Source: Dissophora ornata
Lineage: Eukaryota > Mortierellomycota > Mortierellomycetes > Mortierellales > Mortierellaceae
Reading direction: 5' to 3'
Assembly: GCA_025201705.1 (NCBI GenBank)
Contig: MU616955.1
Span: forward strand, 1-30,377
DNA: 30,377 bases
Below are positions 9,214-19,449 of the stretch, one piece after another (position 1 is the first letter of the stretch; each line of letters starts with the position of its first letter). Under the pieces are notes generated by a model. That model saw only the letters and a list, made by a program, of their open reading frames with translations, made no database searches and was not told where the DNA came from. The position numbers and the translations under genes were made by a program.

Positions 9214-12200
9214 CTACTGGAGGTAGGCGCCCAAAGGCGAAGCGCTAATGTTCAATGCAGGGAACTGAGAGTTCAAGGCCTTGACAATCTCAATCATCTC
9301 CTGACGGGTGTGGGGCTTGAGCTCATCCTGCTTGGACAGGACCTCGGCGAAAATAGTGAGCAACTGAGGCAGGTTGTTGAAGACCCAGGCGTTCTGCGAG
9401 CGGATCAAAGAGAAGATCAACTTGTACACAGGCTCGTTCTCCTCATAGTCACGCTTCAAGGGGAGCGCCTGCGTAAACACAGGGAGGACCTGGTCCACGG
9501 GAACGACGTTCGGGTACTTCATGATCATGCGAGCAACAGCACCGCAGGCATTGTCCGTGACATTGTCCAAGTTCTGACCTTGGAACAAGGGGTATAAGGC
9601 GGTCAACAGGGCGGGATATTGGCTATTTCAGCAATAACAGCAACGTTAGATGCATTAGATGGGTGTCAGACTCGAAAAAAAAAATGCAACCCATAACCCC
9701 CGACTATTGCTGTTCCAAAGAGATGTACTTACGAGGAAATGTCAAGGTTGGTGTTCTCGCAAAGGGCTCCGACAGTGTAAGCAGCGTTGCTGCGGACCTC
9801 GGGCTCCTCATCGCTCAGACCCTTCAAGGCGATGGGGAAAATGACCTCGGTGAACTCAGTCACACCACCCAACATACCGGCGGCAATTTCGCCCAAGCAT
9901 CCAATGGCCATCGAGCGTTCACTTGTAGGCTTCGACTTTTTGTAGTACTTGGCAATGTGGGGAATGAAGACCTTGGCGTAGGGAACAAAGCTCTCGCCCA
10001 AGGCAGCAGCCAAGGCGCCGACCAAGTCCGAGGCGGACGAAATCAGCAAGGCATCGAACTCGGCCTGCTCGTCCTCGTCCAAGAGACCCTCATCATCAGC
10101 GAGCTCCTGTTGGCAGTAAGCCTTCTTCTCGAAAATCAGGTTCAAGTGTTCAGCGATGACGGTGATGTCTAAAAGGGTATAAATCGGTGTTAGTTTTTCG
10201 AACCCCAAGGCACTATTCACTTGCTCTGCGCGATTTTCCATTATCACTTACGGTCAGCAACGACGGCAGGGCCACAGAGCTTGACTGTCTCGACCAACTC
10301 CTGGCAGACCTGAACAACAACCATCCTAATTCCAGCGAATTAACGCGAATGACAGAGAGGTATCTGCGTTAGTAGCGAATTCTGCTTTTTCAACGTGTCA
10401 AGGGGGTAGGCGCGTAGAGTTTGATGAATGTCAAGGAATTGGCGTCGCATCTATCAGTTTCAATCGTATTCATCTCATGATAATAATTCGAATTGAGCTG
10501 GGTTTAAAGTAGCTATTGGGATCATCATTACGAACGCCAATCCACTATCAATTATAATAACAAAGCATGGGAGAACGCATTTTAACTGAACACTTACTTG
10601 TCATCCTCATCCTCCCAGATGGAAAGGACGGCAGGCATCACCAAAGAGTTGAGCTGGGAGACATTGTCGTGGAGAGGGATTGCCACAGGGAGACCAGCCT
10701 TCCATTCATCGCAGTTGGAAAGCTTGTAAAAAGTTCGCAAAAAGTTGAACAAGGCACCGCAGGAGGCCTTGCGGACACCATCGGACATGTGCGTCGTCAA
10801 GTTGATCAACTCCTTCACGCTCGATTCGACATAGGGCAAGAAGGCCGAGCGGGTATGCTGGAAAAACTCGCCGATGGTATCGGCAGCAACCTCCTTCTCG
10901 TCAGCAATGGCTGAGCGGAACACGTAGTTCAGATCCTCAGCAGTGTCCTCGCCATCATCATCCACATCCTCGTTGTCATTGTCGAAGCGGGTGTTGTTCT
11001 CATCCAACTGGCACGAAGCAATCAACTGGGGGACAATACCAGCCAGGTAGGGCGAGAACTCGTCCTCAAAGACCTGAGCGATTCCAGAGAAGAAGTAGTA
11101 TCCACATTCCCGGAGGCGGGTGTTGTCCAAGAGCAATCCCTCCATGGCCAAGTTCATAAGGTCATTCAAGTAGGGCTAGAAATGGCAACATAGACAATAG
11201 TTAGATAAAGAACAAAAGCAACATGATCGCAATTCATGCATACTTACTCTGAAGGCATCCTTGCCGACAGCGGCAGCAATCGCACCGAGGGCATCAGTAG
11301 AAACGGCACGAAGCATAAGCTCATCTTCATTGGCATGAAGAGTCATCAAGTGCTGGAGACGCTTAATGACCTCGGGGAAGTAGGGTGCAAATTCAGTGCT
11401 CGAGGCGTGAGCGGCACTGCCGATGGCAGCAACGACGATTGCGCGGGTCTCACCCTGAACATTGTCGAGCATGTGCAACAACTTCTCCATCAGGACAGGA
11501 AGGTACTGGATAATATTCTCGCCCAAGCCTTCCAAGATAGCATCCAGAGCATTGCAGGCTTGCTTGGTGATCTCGGGGGTGGTCTCGTTCATCAAGTTAA
11601 AGACCAAGGGCAAGAGCGTGGCGTGGTTCTCTGCAACTTCCTGGTCAAACTCCTCAGCAAACGAGCTCAAGGCCATGCAGGCGGCACGACGAACAGATGC
11701 TTCGGGATCCTGAAGACCAGCGCAGACAACCAAGAGAAGATCGTTGAACTTTGGACGGATGAAATCAACGGAGCCCTCGATCAAGACAGCCAAGGTAACC
11801 ATAGCAGCCTTGCGATACAGAGGGTCGGCGTTGGCCATGTAAGCAAGGATGCCCTCCAAAGCAACAGGGAAGACCTGCTGAGGAGGAAGGTTAGTGGCCA
11901 AGGTGTTGATGACCTTGAAAGCAAGACGAGCAGGAGAGTCCTCGTCCAAATCCTCTGGCTCCTCCTCGGCAGCGATAGGCATAAGTGCCTGGATCATGGG
12001 GGCGACCAACTTGAGACGCTGGATCTTGGTCTTCTTGTAAACAATGGCCCACATGAGGAACGAGAGGCCCTGAACACGCATCACAGGTTCGTAGGTCTTG
12101 TTGCCTCCGATATTCAAGAAGAACTGGATCAGGTTCTGGACGTGCTTGGAGAGGATGGGGACCTCGAGCAACAAGAGGGTATCAAAGACATCAAAGCACT

Positions 12201-13493
12201 TTGCAGAAGATTCCTCGTCACTGTCGTTGAGGCACTGCTGCAGAACGTTGACCATATGGGGGACGAGCTCAGAGAACATGGCAATCTCATCCTTCTGATC
12301 TTCGTCAATGAAGTCAGCCATCTTGCCCAAGGCCTGGACAGTGGTGATACGGACAACCTGTGAATCGGGGTCGACGATGGTACGGCTGAACAGCTCCAAG
12401 AGCTGGCGCAAGTTGTCGGCAAAGGCATCTGTGACCTCAAAAATAGCATAGATCACATACACTCCGACCTCACGATGTCCTGCGTTGGTGCTGCTAGAGC
12501 ACTGGAACAAGAACGCGAGGAGCTCATTCCATGTGCTGGCAGGGATCTCGATTCTTCCAACAGTGGCAATGACACGGGCGGTCGAGTGGCGAGGAAGAGG
12601 CCTAAGGAACAAAATAGGGAACAATGGTGGTAAGAAAACATTGAAGGATACACCTCAAGTTCACTGACAAACGGAAAAAGAAAAGTTTCTGGAGGAAATA
12701 TAAGGTGTTGAACATACTCTTGTTCGTTCAGAATGATCTCCAGAAGCTTGGCCTTGACATTCGTGCGGACATCCTCCTCCATCTTGGACCACCAGTTGGA
12801 GATCTGCTTACGCAGCTCAACCGCAGAAAGTTGACGGATCTAGAGCAAATGAAAGAATGCGCAAAATAGTCAGAGATTGTAAACAAACGTCTTTTTACGT
12901 GATTTGTTTGTTTTGTTTTCAAGTCGCGAGAGAAAGAATGCTCTCAAGGAAAGCACTGTCGGTGTTTTTATTTTACTGCCCCAAAACACACAAAAAAAAA
13001 AAAAAAAAAGAGGTAGAAAACCACTCCTCTAAATTCTGCTCAACGAGTCTGCAAGATCAAGCCAATTCGACAGCTGAATGCGGAGGCGGAGTGGGGGCAT
13101 GCTCTTCCACAACGCTCCTTGCGCCTCAAAATGTCCAGCTGATGCAGCAAAGACGAAAGACTACCAGACACTAATACAAGACCCTTGCTTACCTCCTTTT
13201 GGGGCGAAGTCTGGATGATATGAACGAGAGCAGGGACACAGTTGGCATCAACAAAGAACTGGCTGTTCAGAGCCTTGGTCGCCTACATGTTCACAAGCCA
13301 AAGAATTGGTTCTGATTAGTTTACGGATTTCGAATCGTAAGAGATCTTTGAGAATGGTGGCAACAGAGGGTAATGAATGTGTCCAGGGACGGCCAGCGGC
13401 AAAGTCAACACGCACCTCCTTGATCTGGTTGCTGTCGTTTGAGAAAAGAACCTGCTGCAGGGTCTGCTCGAGACCGGCCACGTATTGCTCCAT
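9214..13493 (-). CDS. KAP123: Karyopherin beta Kap123 / importin-4
   Basis: Eight exons (13416-13493, 13193-13282, 12718-12839, 11248-12601, 10598-11175, 10252-10325, 9733-10168, 9214-9622) encode 1046 residues, close to yeast Kap123 and human IPO4. These import receptors carry ribosomal proteins and histones H3/H4 through the nuclear pore under Ran control. The protein is a chain of HEAT repeats. Family landmarks are the N-terminus MEQYVAGLEQTLQQVLFSND, then RHSTARVIATVGRIEIP, FLMWAIVYKKTKIQRLKLV, ALDAILEGLGENIIQYLPVL and RLRECGYYFFSGIAQVFEDE, followed by an acidic loop (DNDNEDVDDDGED) typical of Kap123. The start ATG sits where the yeast protein starts. Introns 2 (353 nt) and 5 (272 nt) are long for this window. 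It converges with the Mga2-like gene, with 105 bp between stops. Confidence 0.93.
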
Positions 13494-14134
13494 TGCGGGT
13501 AAGGAGGGAGGGTGCGGGAGTGAGTGGGGAGGGAGAAGATCAAGAGAGTGATGAGAGGGGGGAAAAAAACCAAAACAAAAAATAAAAGTCTTACACGTTA
13601 CACAGACCTCCGTGGCATCAGCAAAAAAAAAAAGACAGAGACAAGACAAAAACGTGACAATCAACGTACGCCCGCACTCGGGCATCAGATGGCTTCCCAA
13701 AGAAAAACGTCCTAGTGCTGCTGCTGTTCATTTCGTGGGTGAAATCGTCATCGTGCTTCTGCTAGACAGACACCCGGGCCAAATATGCGCCCAGCCTATC
13801 GCACACAACTCAAAGACAAGACACCTTCTAAGAAAAGTGGTGTCTGCGATATTTATTCTCAAGGCCCCACACCGTTATAAGTGCAATCCCACCCCCCCCC
13901 CACCCCCCCCCTTCCTCTCTCTCCTTCTTCCCCACTCGTCCTCCCAAACCTCCATCTACTCCACCTGCTCCCACTACCACCCACACTTCCCTCCTCACTC
14001 TGTCCTCGACATCATTACCACACCTCTCCTTCTCCACCTCTGGAGTAACCTGCGACGCAGACAATTGCACTTTGCCCAAACAAAATAAATACCGTTTCTG
14101 CGTTTCTGCACAACCCCAGCATACCTTGGTCTCA
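13494..14134. other. Divergent intergenic region between KAP123 and an unrecognised gene
   Basis: The 641 bp between two divergent start codons holds A-rich DNA near 13561-13635, an interrupted poly-C run at 13888-13911, and CT-rich DNA at about 13910-14030 leading into the downstream gene. It most likely contains both promoters. No coding sequence is supported. Confidence 0.55.
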
Positions 14135-15511
14135 ATGTCATCGCTACTAAGTTCCGCCCTCTCCCATCCAGATCTAACTAAGAAGGATCCATTCCCAAGC
14201 CGACCAAAACACTTTGTTGCCGTCGTGGCCCCTCCCACGCCTGACTCGGAGAACGAGTTTGAAAACATGATGACGGACTCGACGACTGCTTGCACACCCG
14301 CGCTTGACTTTGAGTATGACTCGGGCGATGATGCCGATGATTCAGAACTATCGATGCTATCCCCCATCTCGCCTCCCTCCTTCCAGCTCGTATCTATCCT
14401 CCATCGAAAGCGTAAAGGTTCTCAGGAACACGGCACCAGCGTCCATTTTCTTGACCCAAGTCAAGGACAACAAGAAGTCGGACTCGCCGCAGCCCCTGCT
14501 CCGGAGAGTTATGGCAAAGGCGCAAATAGCCGTCGACCCACCGTCACCTTTGACCTCGATGTTAACGAGCCTTCCTCCGCACCAAAAACGCGGAAGACCC
14601 GCTTTACGATGGAACCAAACCAGCTCTCCGACGTTCGTCACGATGATGACGACGGTGATAGTCAAGAAATCATGAGTGGCGCACACTCACCGTCCAATCC
14701 AGAGACTCAAGACAACCTGACCCAAGCAGAGCAGGCATTTCGTCGAGTGTCTATCTCACCAATCGACGGACTAGCTTGTCATGCCCAAGATCCAGTCTCG
14801 ACTTCTGACATGACTGCTGCTGTGGCGACACCGATAGACAAACGTAGGTCTTCCCAAGATGCTCTCTTGAGCCACGTCCTAGGCGCGGCCCCCCAGGATA
14901 TGCTCGTGGCCCTATTTGAACGATCATCTGAGCTGGAAGCGCTGGCCGCACGCCACTCAGATTTCTTTAATCTCATGTACTGCAGCCTGCCTAAAACATG
15001 CCGCGACAAGTTCAAAGAGCTGCTCTTCAAGTCCCGAGACGAGCTGTGCGACCGAGATTGGATGAACGCCATCAAAGTCCAGCTCAGCCCTCTGCCGTCT
15101 TGCATCCTCGAGAAATTCAAGGGCATGGTCGGTTGGAGTGGTCCTGATTCTGAAGAGGACGACCATGAACGGTGGGGTGAAGACAAATACGGCTGTCGCG
15201 ACTCGTCCTTTGAGCAGGTTCAGATCAAATGGCTGCGTGATATCAATGACTTCTCGCTCGAGACCTTCAAGAAAGGCTACCCACAATTCTTCGTAAATGC
15301 CCGCGAGAAGCTCCAAGGCCGACGCATGTCCCATGGCGGAGACCAACGAGACCAGTATGTGATCTTTTGTGAGACACTGGGTCTTTCTCGATCACAACTT
15401 TCCTGCGACAGTGCCTGGGCGAGACGCATGAATTGCTGTCTCGAGAAGCACCCGGAACTGCTGCTGCAGCTCAAGGAGATCATTGCGTACGAGGTCGGGT
15501 ACGATGACTAG
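14135..15511 (+). CDS. Unrecognised protein, 458 residues, single exon
   Basis: An intron-free frame of 458 residues; I do not recognise the family. ATG 14135 (ctcaATGtcatcgc) is preferred because the longer frame opens with a TTG. The N-terminal half is Ser/Pro/Asp-rich and probably disordered, with acidic patches (DSGDDADDSEL, HDDDDGDSQE) and proline-directed or basic phosphosite-like motifs (LSPISPPS, FRRVSISPIDG, DKRRSSQD). From about residue 255 to the end the sequence is ordered-looking and helical, rich in Cys, Trp and Leu (LFERSSELEALAARHSDFF, RDWMNAIKVQLSPLPSCIL, IKWLRDINDFSLETFKKGYP, LEKHPELLLQLKEIIAYE). No signal peptide or membrane segment is visible. A regulatory or scaffolding role is only a guess from composition. 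Confidence 0.75.
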   Translation: MSSLLSSALSHPDLTKKDPFPSRPKHFVAVVAPPTPDSENEFENMMTDSTTACTPALDFEYDSGDDADDSELSMLSPISPPSFQLVSILHRKRKGSQEHGTSVHFLDPSQGQQEVGLAAAPAPESYGKGANSRRPTVTFDLDVNEPSSAPKTRKTRFTMEPNQLSDVRHDDDDGDSQEIMSGAHSPSNPETQDNLTQAEQAFRRVSISPIDGLACHAQDPVSTSDMTAAVATPIDKRRSSQDALLSHVLGAAPQDMLVALFERSSELEALAARHSDFFNLMYCSLPKTCRDKFKELLFKSRDELCDRDWMNAIKVQLSPLPSCILEKFKGMVGWSGPDSEEDDHERWGEDKYGCRDSSFEQVQIKWLRDINDFSLETFKKGYPQFFVNAREKLQGRRMSHGGDQRDQYVIFCETLGLSRSQLSCDSAWARRMNCCLEKHPELLLQLKEIIAYEVGYDD

Positions 15512-16509
15512 ACAAGTGCGGCTCTTTTTCTTTTCTTATCGCTCTCGCTCTGCTCTGCTCTGCGTCGTTTTCTCTGGTTTTGTGCGCTCCATGATGTATG
15601 CCCAAGTAATTTTTGAGTCCCCTAGCCTAGTTTTGTGCATTCCCGTTGTCTATTCAAAAAAAGCGATGTTTCCTCTTATCTCTGGACATGTTGTTGCAGC
15701 TCTTTACCTTTATTAGGCTAATTTTGGTAGCCATGTACAATACGACAACAGCCAATAAAGGTTAGGGTGAAAGCCGACAAAGGATGAAAAAAGCAGCTAC
15801 TGCAACAGTGTTATTCTGGAGGAATACCTATTCCTGTGCAAACTATAGAGAGTGGGCGTCGGATAGGGAAGGGTAGACTTACTCTGGTAGAGCTGCACTT
15901 TGTGGTCATTATTGTGGTCATTGTGGTCTGCGATAGTGGCCGTGCACATGCGGAAAACAGCATGCAAAAAATCATGCCATCCTCCAGTCCATAAAACGCA
16001 TAGTAGGCTAGACTATGCCGTCACCCCAATGCACTTCCGCACGTGTTTAGGCAATGAATGGTTTTGCTTGTGGAAGAAAACAAGTGGAGAGCAGACTCTT
16101 TGGGGCCCAAGGGAGTGATGCCAATAGCTGGCGTGTTGTTATTCCATCAGCCTGTTTGTTTGGTTGGTTTATTCGTTTATTCAGCAAGTATTCGAGCTCT
16201 GATATCCCATTCTAGACCCCCCACCGCGTGGAAATAGATGAGGCATTGCATCAAACCTTTTTGTTTGTTTTTTTTTGCTGTTCATTCGATCAACCGGGGT
16301 ATATTTGTGTTCTATTGCTTGGCTCAGAAATACTTTTTGCTCCGTGACATCGCCTCTTTTCCAGTTCGGAAGGGTCCACCTCGTCCGCATCCTTCCTTCT
16401 GCCCTCTTCCTTTCTTTCCTAAAATACCACCGCTCAAAAAGACCACTCCATCGCAACGGCCGTTTGACAATCTCGCTGTCATCCCCAGGACTAGCGGCTC
16501 AACGTCGTC
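15512..16509. other. Gene-free interval between two unrecognised genes
   Basis: About 1 kb holding the 3' flank of the upstream gene and the promoter of the next. Visible items are a CT-rich stretch after the stop, a possible polyadenylation signal (aataaagg near 15754), and a short repeat of gtggtcatt at about 15901-15925. I see no coding frame with support. Confidence 0.5.
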
Positions 16510-19144
16510 ATGGCTGACCCTGTGACAACGACCCTTCACGAGGGTGTTCCCGATATTACGAAAGGGTAAGGGGGTGGCATGATCTTTTAATGGAAGTAAC
16601 CCCTTTCCCTCTCTCTCCTCTCCTCTCTCTGTCACTTTCTTCTCTCTCCTTCCTCGACAATTTTCCGCTCTCCATCACTCTTTACCGCCTTCCACAAATT
16701 AACAGATATCCTTCTTGGTTCATTTGTTGCTGCCAATCCCATTCCTACTTCCCTCCACTAGCGTTCTGGACAAGATTGGAAGCTTGGTCCAGCTTGGGCG
16801 CGATGCTCTAAACCGGGAGGAGCCGCTTATTTCGCAAAGGCCTATTTCAGCACAGACACATTCAGAGTCGAATTCGAGGGCTATGCCTCTGTTTCAGGAT
16901 ACCCGTATCTCAGCTTCAACTCCTCCTCTGCCAAGTGGCCCGCCGCCGAGCGACTCTTTCAATCCGCATCCATCCTCGTCAGAGCAAACACAACCCACAT
17001 ACTCATCCATGAACCATCGGCAAACTACAGAGAATGAGAGGCGCTTTTCTCGGCCCAACTCTTTTGCTTCTGGTTATCAACTCGGCCACTCAAGGAGGGG
17101 CAGTCTATGGTCACAGCGCACGGATGACAGCCAACGGGGTCTGACCACATCCGGCACTCAGGGCGATAACGATTCGTTTGACAGGATTTGTTCCATGTTG
17201 TCGCATCTGATTGTGGACGCCTCGACCGCCGTCGGCACAACAGATACGGACGGACCGAGAGTAACCGTCGCATTACCCGCCGCACCAGCCTTTGCGCCGT
17301 TAATATACCTCGAGTCTGAGAGTCCAGAGGAGAGTCCAAGCGGCTTCCAGACCCAAGATGTTGTGGATGAGAAATGTTTTCTGGATCCGAGTAGTGATAG
17401 GGATGCCAGGAAGCGGGATAGCAGAGGGTCCCGGTCCCGGGCGAGGTCTCTTTTAGATAAGGGTTCTTCAAAACGGAGAAGCCTGTTCCTCGAGTTACAG
17501 GACTTTCTACCAGACCTGGTCAACGAGCATGACGACGAGCAAATTCAGGATGTGACAGAGGAAAAATCGACGATAGCCTCTGCAGTAGCTGATGAAGGCA
17601 TAGCGGATGAAGGCATAGCGGATAAAGGGCCGCAGGAAATACCATCTCCAAACGTTACTGCAAGTTCAAGTGCGCAGCCAACAGATGAGCTTTCAGAGGA
17701 TGTTTGTGTTTATGAGAGCTCTCTGCACCCACCAAAGTTCAAGGGACTAAGGCGGTGCGCCAGCTTTCCCTCCATGAAATCGGAAATGGCCAACGCACAT
17801 AACGCAGGAGAGTTGCAACACGCCATCCAATACATGGACTCTGAGCTTGATCGAACGGTGGAGACGATCAATGGACTCGCAAAGGATCTGATGGCAGTGG
17901 CAGAGGCAACCCGTCAGAGTTGGATAGAACTGAATCTGGAGAGGTCCTTGCAATCTCAGGACCTTCGAAATGAGTGCTTATCGCCAAGTACCACCGTTCT
18001 TCACGAGGACGAGTTCCAAGGACAATTCGATGATAGCGAGGGGTACATGTCGTACTGGGAAGAAGAAGAAGAGAGTCTCGAAAACAGTGCATTTGAACAT
18101 AGCCCTTGTCGTCGTGTCTACAATGGAGGTTTCTCGATGAACGACAACCGGTCGAAACTTCAATATTCGTCCCTGCAGGAAAAGATATTGTCGACAGACG
18201 ACTTTTCGAAATACTTCAAAGCGCTGGAAAAGATTGCGGGCCTGGGCCAAGAACTTGCAGCTCGAAATTCAGGCAATGTCCACGGCGGTGACGATGACCT
18301 CCTCAGCGATTTTGATAGTTCCCTCGACACCGATGTCGACACAAGCCTACATTACCCTGGATCCTCTTATACCCTGACCGATGCAACTTCGCGGATGTCC
18401 TCCTCTTCAGACCGTTCACTGGGAATCAGCTTCGATATTCGTTCCGAACCAAAGGATGACCCTATCCCATCATGTTTCCATATACCCGGGCCAGGCGTCC
18501 ATCCCCCGGCCACGAATATCCACAACCACGAAGAAGCCAAAACAACCACGATCCCGGAAACAGCTTTCACCGCCAATCGCGAAGGACATCGGTGTCGAAG
18601 AGTCGCGATGCCAGCTGCTTGGCCAGTATCTCTGCTCACAGCACAAAATTCAGATCAGTCATTGGCACTCCCGCTGCTGTCAAGCGAAGAACATCTCGAC
18701 ACAAACCATGAGGGTACAGTTTTCGTTGCTAGACTGACCAACACCAGCGTGTGCTTGGGTTTACTGTTCTTCTGGACAATGACATTCGCGTTCGCGACCC
18801 TGGCCGTGATACCGTCCTTGGCGGAACGATCGGTGGAGAAAGCTATGAAGTACATGGGGGAAGTGCAAAAGCTGCTTGCGCTTCGGCCGCCGCATGATGA
18901 TAGTACGAGTTTAGGGCCATCGCAGAGGTACAACGAGTACACTTTGCTCGAGCATGAGCTCTCACGGATGAGGGCATATCTGGACCAACACTCATCACAT
19001 CCTGAGGCCGCCAATTTTGGTTTGGTCAAGGCCAAGGCTCTGATGTCGCCAGAGTTTAGCGCTGCGTCTTGGTCGTCTCCAAGAACCTCAGCGGACTCGT
19101 CGACAACGTTGGCTGATCTGGCCTGCCACCATGCAAATATGTAA
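16510..19144 (+). CDS. Unrecognised 812-residue protein with one predicted membrane segment near the C-terminus
   Basis: Two exons (16510-16565 and 16762-19144) encode 812 residues; the phase-2 junction joins ITKG to VLDKIGSLVQLGRDALNREE. I do not recognise the family. Most of the chain is Ser/Pro/Glu-rich and probably disordered, with a short repeat (ADEGIADEGIADKG, about residues 293-306) and a basic RS-like patch (RKRDSRGSRSRARS). Candidate helical stretches include YMDSELDRTVETINGLAKDL and FSKYFKALEKIAGLGQEL. Residues 682-703 (VCLGLLFFWTMTFAFATLAVIP) form a clear hydrophobic segment, followed by a tail of about 110 residues with a possible coiled coil (YTLLEHELSRMRAYLDQ). This suggests a membrane-anchored cytosolic protein, orientation unknown. 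ATG 16510 has a good context (gtcatcATGG-type); the intron is CT-rich. The exon 1 assignment is less certain than the main exon. Confidence 0.72.
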
Positions 19145-19449
19145 TAAAATTGAATGTAATATCAGTGATTTTGATGGAGCCATAAATGTTATTCTCCGTG
19201 TCGGCAACAAGAGGAACAAATACATGTCACACTGGCTAGGATATTATGCACAATTTTTTCTGATCAACTTTTTTTATTTTGCATGGAGCAGAAAACAAAG
19301 GAAGTAGCAGATGTTAATATGCGATGTAATATTCTATACATAATCTACAAGGTTGTAACATAAAAGGGAGGCAAGAAAAAGAAAGAGAGGGAATAAAATA
19401 AAATAAAACAAAATCAAGCTGTCAGGTATTCATAATCATCCGAAATGGC
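19145..19449. other. Convergent 3' flanks
   Basis: The 305 bp between two convergent stop codons are AT-rich. They carry aataaaat just after the upstream stop and repeated taaaat units at about 19390-19412, suitable as poly(A) signals or terminator sequence for both genes. No gene is seen. Confidence 0.5.

Noticed and set aside
11236..12363. A 375-codon open frame on the plus strand
   Set aside because: It is antisense to the large KAP123 exon, whose HEAT-repeat protein is clearly real. The plus-strand translation resembles no family and follows codon composition of the opposite strand.
16706..16761. An extra 56-nt coding segment using the AACAG acceptor in the second orphan gene
   Set aside because: With that acceptor the reading frame shifts away from the 809-codon frame or hits a stop; the CACTAG acceptor at 16761 restores phase.
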